Shown here piece after piece: positions 7,520-11,161 of a stretch of DNA of 11,161 bases. The position numbers and the translations under genes were made by a program. The stretch spans positions 1 through 11,161 of the forward strand of contig JAUVQN010000026.1 of the NCBI GenBank assembly GCA_030598125.1. The letters run 5' to 3'. The notes below the pieces were generated by a model. That model was given only the letters and a program-made list of their open reading frames with translations, was not told the origin of the DNA and made no database searches. Origin of the DNA: Coriobacteriia bacterium. GTDB taxonomy: Bacteria; Actinomycetota; Coriobacteriia; Anaerosomatales; JAUVQN01. Within the stretch, counting starts at the first letter, position 1. Each line of letters opens with the position of its first letter.

Positions 7520-8100
7520 AGAAGCGGCTCGGTCCACAGAGCCGCTGCTACCCGATGCCCATCCCGCTCGTGCTGAGCGGGGTAGGCGACGAGGCGACCA
7601 TGTTCGCGGTCGCCTGGACGACCGTCTGCGGCAGCGATCCCCCCGCGATCGCCATGGTGGTGGGACGGCGCCATCACACGGTCGCGCTCATCCGCGAGAC
7701 GCGAGCGTTCACGGTGAACTTCGCCCCGGCGAGCCTCGCGCGCGAGGTCGACTACTGCGGTCTCACGTCCGGGCGTGACCACGAGAAGGTCGCCAGGACC
7801 GGGCTCACCCTGGCACCGTCGTCCGTGGTCACGCCGCCGATCATCGTGGAGTGCCCCTACAACCTCGAGTGCCGCTTCGTTGAGGAGATCGAGCTGGCCA
7901 CCGGCTCGCTCATGATGGTCGGCGAGATCGTCGAGGCCCATGCCGACGAAGAGGTCCTCACCGACGACGGCAAGAGCGCCGATCCTGGCAAGCTCGATCC
8001 GCTCGTCTACATCACGGGGACGCGGGAGTACTTCCGGCTCGGCGAGCACGTGGCGGACGCGTACAGCGCCGGCCGGGAGCTGATGGAGGAACGCGAGTAA
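7516..8100 (+). CDS. Flavin reductase-like domain protein (flavoredoxin type)
   Basis: 194-residue protein matching the flavin reductase-like, FMN-binding split-barrel family. Visible family features are the N-terminal PMPIPLVLSGVG strand, the PPAIAMVVG segment (43-50), VNFAPASLA near 68-75 and the CGLTSGRDHEKVARTGL region at 81-97. These proteins bind FMN and reduce it with NAD(P)H or transfer electrons as flavoredoxins; others in the family have lost known activity. The start is GTG at 7516, inside the GTGA overlap with the ACT stop. No good ribosome binding site precedes it, which suggests dependence on translation of the ACT gene. It ends 32 nt before the convergent Dabb gene. Confidence 0.87.
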   Translation: MKKRLGPQSRCYPMPIPLVLSGVGDEATMFAVAWTTVCGSDPPAIAMVVGRRHHTVALIRETRAFTVNFAPASLAREVDYCGLTSGRDHEKVARTGLTLAPSSVVTPPIIVECPYNLECRFVEEIELATGSLMMVGEIVEAHADEEVLTDDGKSADPGKLDPLVYITGTREYFRLGEHVADAYSAGRELMEERE

Positions 8101-8109
8101 CCGGGCGTG

Positions 8110-8125
8110 GGACTCGCCAGAGTCT
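8110..8125. terminator. Small hairpin between convergent genes
   Basis: GACTC at 8111-8115 and GAGTC at 8120-8124 form a 5-bp stem around GCCA, extended by one possible G-U pair. It lies in the 32-nt gap between the flavin-reductase stop and the Dabb stop. With no T-tract it is at best a weak bidirectional terminator. Confidence 0.3.
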
Positions 8126-8132
8126 CAGGACC

Positions 8133-8435
8133 TCAGACCTCGTAGTCCACGACCGCGCGGTCGACCTGGAAGCGGTTCACCATCTCCCGCACCCGCTCGT
8201 GCGCGGGATGGACTTGGTACGCTTCGAGGTCCTCCCAGGAGTCGAACTCCGAGTAGAGCGCAAGGTCCCACGCGGTCTCGGTGTCGTTCTCGTTCTCGAC
8301 GAGCTCGTTCTGGAGCACGAAGGGGATCAGGTCCCGCAACGCCTCCACCTCCGTGCGGAGAAGGGCCACGTCCGCGTCCCTGCTCGACCCGGCCATGGTC
8401 TCTTCGACCCTCCAGAAGACGATGTGCTTGATCAC
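8133..8435 (-). CDS. Dabb (stress-responsive A/B barrel) domain protein
   Basis: 100-residue protein covering one Dabb domain, a small dimeric alpha/beta barrel. Family marks are the N-terminal IKHIVFWR strand, the middle DLALYSEFDSWEDLEAYQ segment and HPAH (His76, His79) before the last helix, ending in a VVDYEV strand. Dabb proteins have varied roles, including stress-induced proteins and some cyclases or monooxygenase-like enzymes, so no reaction is assigned. The start is GTG at 8435, with GGAGGAGGAG at 8450-8441. The start overlaps the stop of the upstream 101-aa gene as GTGA, making it the last gene of a coupled three-gene set. Confidence 0.88.
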   Translation of the reverse strand: MIKHIVFWRVEETMAGSSRDADVALLRTEVEALRDLIPFVLQNELVENENDTETAWDLALYSEFDSWEDLEAYQVHPAHERVREMVNRFQVDRAVVDYEV

Positions 8436-8737
8436 GACGACTCCTCCTCCGCTCTCATCTCGCCGATCTCCTCGACGATGACCGGCACACCGTCCACCTC
8501 GCGCGGCAGCGCTCTCGCGATCTTGGACCGCTCGCGCGCGATCCCGACGAAGACGGCCTCGTGCCCCTCCCGGTCGCGCCCCACGCCGACCGACACGACG
8601 CCCTCCATCGACATGAACCGCTGCTCCACGCTCGCTCTCGCCTGCGCGGCGGACCCGTCCGCCGCGACCTCGGGCTCGCCGGCCTGCGCCTGCGCGCCGC
8701 CCAGCACCCGCCGAAGCCGTGCCCACACGCCGCTCAC
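8432..8737 (-). CDS. Small protein resembling the NAL1-like protease N-terminal domain
   Basis: 101-residue protein with no signal peptide. Residues 1-44 are Ala/Gln/Glu-rich and poorly conserved in look. Residues 45-92 carry GVVSVGVG, then an AVFVGI strand, then PREVDGVPVIVEEIG. This follows the order and spacing of the N-terminal domain of the protease next door (its residues 24-79: NVVATGVG, an EVAVVCSV strand, VPPAVAGVPTDVVATG). No protease active-site residues are present. By analogy with free-standing prodomains it could bind or inhibit the protease, but that is inference. GTG start at 8737 overlaps the protease stop as GTGA, and its own stop overlaps the Dabb start the same way. No good ribosome binding site of its own, so it is probably coupled. 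Confidence 0.75.
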   Translation of the reverse strand: MSGVWARLRRVLGGAQAQAGEPEVAADGSAAQARASVEQRFMSMEGVVSVGVGRDREGHEAVFVGIARERSKIARALPREVDGVPVIVEEIGEMRAEEESS

Positions 8738-9747
8738 AGTCCCACATCGAGTGCGGCGAAGACATGCTCCACCCGGTTGACGAGCGTGGTGTCGTCACTC
8801 CCCCCGAAGAGCAGGCCCACCAGCCGGTCCTCTTCGTCGAGCACCGCGGACCCACTGTCGCCGCCCTGGCTCATCCCGCCGGCCATCAGTTGGTCGGTGA
8901 AGCGAGCATATCGCGCTCCGTACCAGACTTCGGCCGTCACATCGACCTGGATGACCTCTCCCCTGGTGAGGCCCGTCGTGCGTCCGCTCTTCCGTAGCCT
9001 CGTGCCCAGCTCGGCACGCGCCTGACCGGTCACTTCTCCGACGCCGAGGATCTCACCCAGGACGAGCCCCGGGTCGAGCGGACGGGCGAGCGCGGCGTCC
9101 ACGAGGTTGCCCGCCACCTCCTCGCTGACCGCGCGGAGCCGAGCGTCGCTGCCGAAGAGCCGAGCGAACCAGTTGAGCGCGCTGGCCGCGCTCTGCGCCG
9201 TGCCGCATCCGCTCTCCGCCTCGGACAGCCGCAGCGGCACGAAGTCGGCGAGCGTGGCGATCGAGTCCTGGCCCACCGTGCCGCCGTCGTAGGAGGCGGG
9301 CTGCAGCACCGGGTCGCCAACGGTCCCGGCGTTCGAGTCGGCGAGCACGTGGTTGTTCGACAGGATGAGCACCTCGCCGCCCCGTCGCACGAGACAGCCG
9401 AAGGTGCCGGCCGAAACGTCGCGATGCCCGATGCTGACGCCTCCAGGCGCCGGACGGAAGCGTCCTCTCGGGTCGGCAGGAGGCTCGTTCGCGCCGAGCG
9501 CCCTGAAGCGGCCCGTGGCCACGACGTCGGTCGGGACGCCGGCGACGGCAGGCGGGACGAGCTCGTCCGCGGCGAGCTGCGAGCGCGGGACCTTCTCGGT
9601 CACGGAGCAGACGACCGCCACCTCGCCGGTGCGCTCGCCGTCCACGACCTTGTAGCCGACACCGGTCGCGACCACGTTGGGGCGCTGGTGCAGCTCCTCG
9701 CGCGCGCCTCGCAGCGCGTCGCCCGCTCGCTCGGTGCTCGGGGACAC
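8734..9747 (-). CDS. NAL1-like trypsin-fold serine protease
   Basis: 337-residue predicted serine protease of the trypsin fold. The catalytic triad is visible as His133 (SNNHVLA), Asp217 (LVDAALA) and Ser298 (GGDSGSAV, the classic GDSG motif). The N-terminal domain at about 20-80 (NVVATGVG, then VPPAVAGVPTDVVATG) is the kind found before the protease domain in the NAL1-like family, known from plant NAL1 and many bacterial homologues. No signal peptide or TM helix is seen, so the protein is probably cytoplasmic or leaderless. The start is GTG at 9747, with a near-perfect AAGGAGG at 9761-9755, 7 nt away. That site can pair into a hairpin with an upstream CTCCT. It is first in a three-gene, GTGA-overlapping operon. 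Substrate unknown. Confidence 0.88.
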   Translation of the reverse strand: MSPSTERAGDALRGAREELHQRPNVVATGVGYKVVDGERTGEVAVVCSVTEKVPRSQLAADELVPPAVAGVPTDVVATGRFRALGANEPPADPRGRFRPAPGGVSIGHRDVSAGTFGCLVRRGGEVLILSNNHVLADSNAGTVGDPVLQPASYDGGTVGQDSIATLADFVPLRLSEAESGCGTAQSAASALNWFARLFGSDARLRAVSEEVAGNLVDAALARPLDPGLVLGEILGVGEVTGQARAELGTRLRKSGRTTGLTRGEVIQVDVTAEVWYGARYARFTDQLMAGGMSQGGDSGSAVLDEEDRLVGLLFGGSDDTTLVNRVEHVFAALDVGL

Positions 9748-9755
9748 GGTACGAC

Positions 9756-9769
9756 CTCCTTCTCAGGAG
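9756..9769 (-). promoter_or_regulatory. Hairpin covering the protease ribosome binding site
   Basis: In the minus-strand transcript CUCCU (9769-9765) and AGGAG (9760-9756) can pair around GAGA, a GNRA-type tetraloop. The 3' arm is the core of the Shine-Dalgarno sequence. The stem is only 5 bp, so it would modulate rather than block initiation, for example with temperature or a bound factor. Confidence 0.4.
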
Positions 9770-9818
9770 TTCGTTCCCAAAGACGGCACGCGAGCCCGGC
9801 CGGCGGACGGGTGGTGGA

Positions 9819-10199
9819 TCAGCGGCCCAGCGCCGTGATGACGCGCGCGGTGTCCTTCGGCGTCCGCCCGAAGACGAACCCGGACGTGATCTCCCCCTGC
9901 GACGACGCCCAACGGACCTCCGTGAACCGACGCCTGCCGACCCAGCGTCCCGCGAACCAGGAACCGCCCTGCCGGATGTCGACGATCGCGTCGCGCTCGA
10001 TGACGATCGGCTCCCTGGTGAGGAAGCGTCGGTAGCGGAGCGAGTCGTCGTCGATCTGCCACACGCCGTTGCCCCGCGCGAGCAGGCCGCCCCGTAGCAC
10101 GCGCTTGCCGTACGCGTCGAGCGAACCGACGTAGTAGCCTTCGCCGCTGAACATCATCCCGGGGTGCGTCCTCCCGATCGCCTGCGTCGGAACCTCCAC
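9819..10199 (-). CDS. Small bacterial PH-like domain protein
   Basis: 126-residue protein with no signal peptide or TM helix. From about residue 15 on it is a run of beta strands (GYYVGSLD, RVLRGGLLARGNGVWQI, SLRYRRFL, PIVIERDAIVDIRQG, FTEVRWASSQGEITSGFVFG) closed by a C-terminal helix (PKDTARVITALGR). This is the layout of a small bacterial PH-like domain, in which such proteins sit at the membrane or bind partners. The start is uncertain: GTG at 10199 is the longest reading but lacks a ribosome binding site. ATG at 10157 (112 aa) has GGGAGGA about 11 nt upstream and fits the domain edge. It sits between the glycosyltransferase-like gene (70-nt gap) and the protease (71-nt gap), same strand. 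Confidence 0.6.
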   Translation of the reverse strand: MEVPTQAIGRTHPGMMFSGEGYYVGSLDAYGKRVLRGGLLARGNGVWQIDDDSLRYRRFLTREPIVIERDAIVDIRQGGSWFAGRWVGRRRFTEVRWASSQGEITSGFVFGRTPKDTARVITALGR

Positions 10200-10269
10200 G
10201 ACGATACCCGGCGCGGAGCGCGGATGCGAGGACCGGACGGGCGCGGCGCGTGCGAGCGCGGGACCTCTC

Positions 10270-11161
10270 TTACGCCTCGGATGCGTCCGGCGACAGGCGC
10301 TCCCGCTCGGAACGCTCCCGCAGCATCGGCGGGGAGGTGACTCGCTTCGCCGTCACCTTGTAGGAGAACGGGATGCCCAGCATGAGTCTCGTCTGCGACT
10401 TGAGCGCCGGGAGCATGCCGAAGTAGAGACCGGTCAAGGGAAGCAACAGCCACATGATCGCGAGCTCGAAGGGGAGCTTGAGCGGCTTGTAGTGGGCCGG
10501 CGGCGGGTTGCGCCAGAGCTCCAGCCCGACGGTCCCGAGCATGGCGACGGCCCCGATCGCGAAGAGGTATGGCACGACGCCGGAAGGATCCAGTCCGGTG
10601 GGACTCTGGAGTGACGCACGCTGCATCTCCCAGGCTCCGACCACGACCTCGGGTCGACCCAGCATCGAGAACAAGGCACTCGACTCGACGTTCAGCAGGT
10701 ACGCGCCCACGACCAGGAACCACGCGACGACCCGGATCACGTGCTCGTGCGTGACTTGCGCGATCCGGAACGCGTGGAAGCGGTTCGGTCGCTTCAGTCG
10801 GCGCAGCTCGCCGAAGAGGTACCCGACGTCCTCCGCACCCCATGCGTGTCGCGTCGTCTGCTCGTGGTAGGCCCTGAGCCCCCCGAGCAAGCCGTCGCCG
10901 TCCGCAGCGTCCGCGCCCGTGGGGAGGAACACCGGCCGCATCCGAAGGTCACCTTCCCGATGGAGCATACAGCGCAGGAACGCGTGCCAGTCCTCGGATA
11001 TCACGCCCGGGTCCCACCACCCGGACTCCTCCATCAGCGTGAGACTCGTGCTGTACGTGGAGATGGGGAGAGGCGAGTAGAACGGCATCGCGAGCTCCGC
11101 GAGCATGCGCCCGTTCACGAACCACATCGTGAACCTGACCGGTGCGGAGACCTCCCACAGG
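10270..11161 (-). CDS. Membrane family-2 glycosyltransferase-like protein, C-terminal part
   Basis: The reading frame is open at the window end, so the N-terminal part, including the GT-A nucleotide-binding core, is missing. Around 300 residues are visible. A SEDWH motif at visible residues 56-60 matches the acidic catalytic-base region (TED/SED) of processive GT2 enzymes, and HEQTTRHAWG looks like a variant of the QxxRW motif with His in place of Trp. Three or so TM helices follow (VVAWFLVVGAYLL, YLFAIGAVAMLGTVGL, AIMWLLLPLTGLYFGMLP), then a short basic tail. This layout suggests a membrane-bound polysaccharide- or lipid-linked glycosyltransferase. The product is not predictable, and the altered motif may mean changed or lost activity. 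Confidence 0.75.
   Translation of the reverse strand, partial: LWEVSAPVRFTMWFVNGRMLAELAMPFYSPLPISTYSTSLTLMEESGWWDPGVISEDWHAFLRCMLHREGDLRMRPVFLPTGADAADGDGLLGGLRAYHEQTTRHAWGAEDVGYLFGELRRLKRPNRFHAFRIAQVTHEHVIRVVAWFLVVGAYLLNVESSALFSMLGRPEVVVGAWEMQRASLQSPTGLDPSGVVPYLFAIGAVAMLGTVGLELWRNPPPAHYKPLKLPFELAIMWLLLPLTGLYFGMLPALKSQTRLMLGIPFSYKVTAKRVTSPPMLRERSERERLSPDASEA

Noticed and set aside
9796..9803. CCGGCCGG palindrome upstream of the protease operon
   Set aside because: An 8-bp GC-only palindrome is common by chance in such DNA and no T-tract or second site supports a terminator or operator.
1..11161. CRISPR array, tRNA, insertion sequence or phage attachment site
   Set aside because: No spaced direct repeats, cloverleaf-like segments, transposase or integrase motifs were seen; composition is even across the window.

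Overview
The window is high-GC chromosomal DNA (roughly two thirds G+C by eye) with strongly biased codons, strong GGAGG-type ribosome binding sites, many GTG starts (about 8 of 12 visible starts) and several 4-nt GTGA gene overlaps. This fits a high-GC bacterium. The gene content (DrrA/DrrB-like ABC exporter, MMPL-type RND protein, tandem-ACT protein, Dabb protein, diheme lipoprotein) suggests a member of Actinomycetota, possibly an early-branching lineage, but nothing seen fixes the taxon. There is no rRNA, tRNA, CRISPR array, insertion sequence or phage gene. Coding density is very high; the largest gap is about 145 nt.

Layout. (1) 1-398, minus: the N-terminal part of a HAD-type phosphatase, cut by the window edge. 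(2) 519-2798, plus: an MMPL/RND-type 12-TM membrane protein. (3) 2818-6236, minus: an ABC-2 export operon in the order ATPase, permease, permease, with 1-nt and 10-nt gaps. (4) 6271-6312: a strong 12-bp inverted repeat in the leader of that operon. (5) 6360-6962, minus: a secreted lipoprotein with two duplicated CxxCH haem-binding units behind a very acidic linker. (6) 7109-8100, plus, divergent from the cytochrome: a tandem-ACT protein overlapped by a flavin-reductase-like protein. (7) 8133-9747, minus: three genes joined by GTGA overlaps, encoding a NAL1-like trypsin-fold protease, a 101-aa protein resembling the protease N-terminal domain, and a Dabb-domain protein. (8) 9819-11161, minus: a PH-like small protein and the C-terminal part of a membrane family-2 glycosyltransferase-like protein, cut by the window end.

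How the genes may work together. The ABC proteins very probably form one heteromeric exporter. The MMPL protein, convergent with it, is another envelope export protein, but a link is not shown. The ACT and flavin-reductase genes are translationally coupled and may form a redox or ligand-sensing pair. The least ordinary unit is the protease cassette. It pairs a cytoplasmic-looking NAL1-like protease with a free-standing relative of its own N-terminal domain, which could act as a regulator or inhibitor in trans, and its first ribosome binding site is locked in a small GNRA-loop hairpin.
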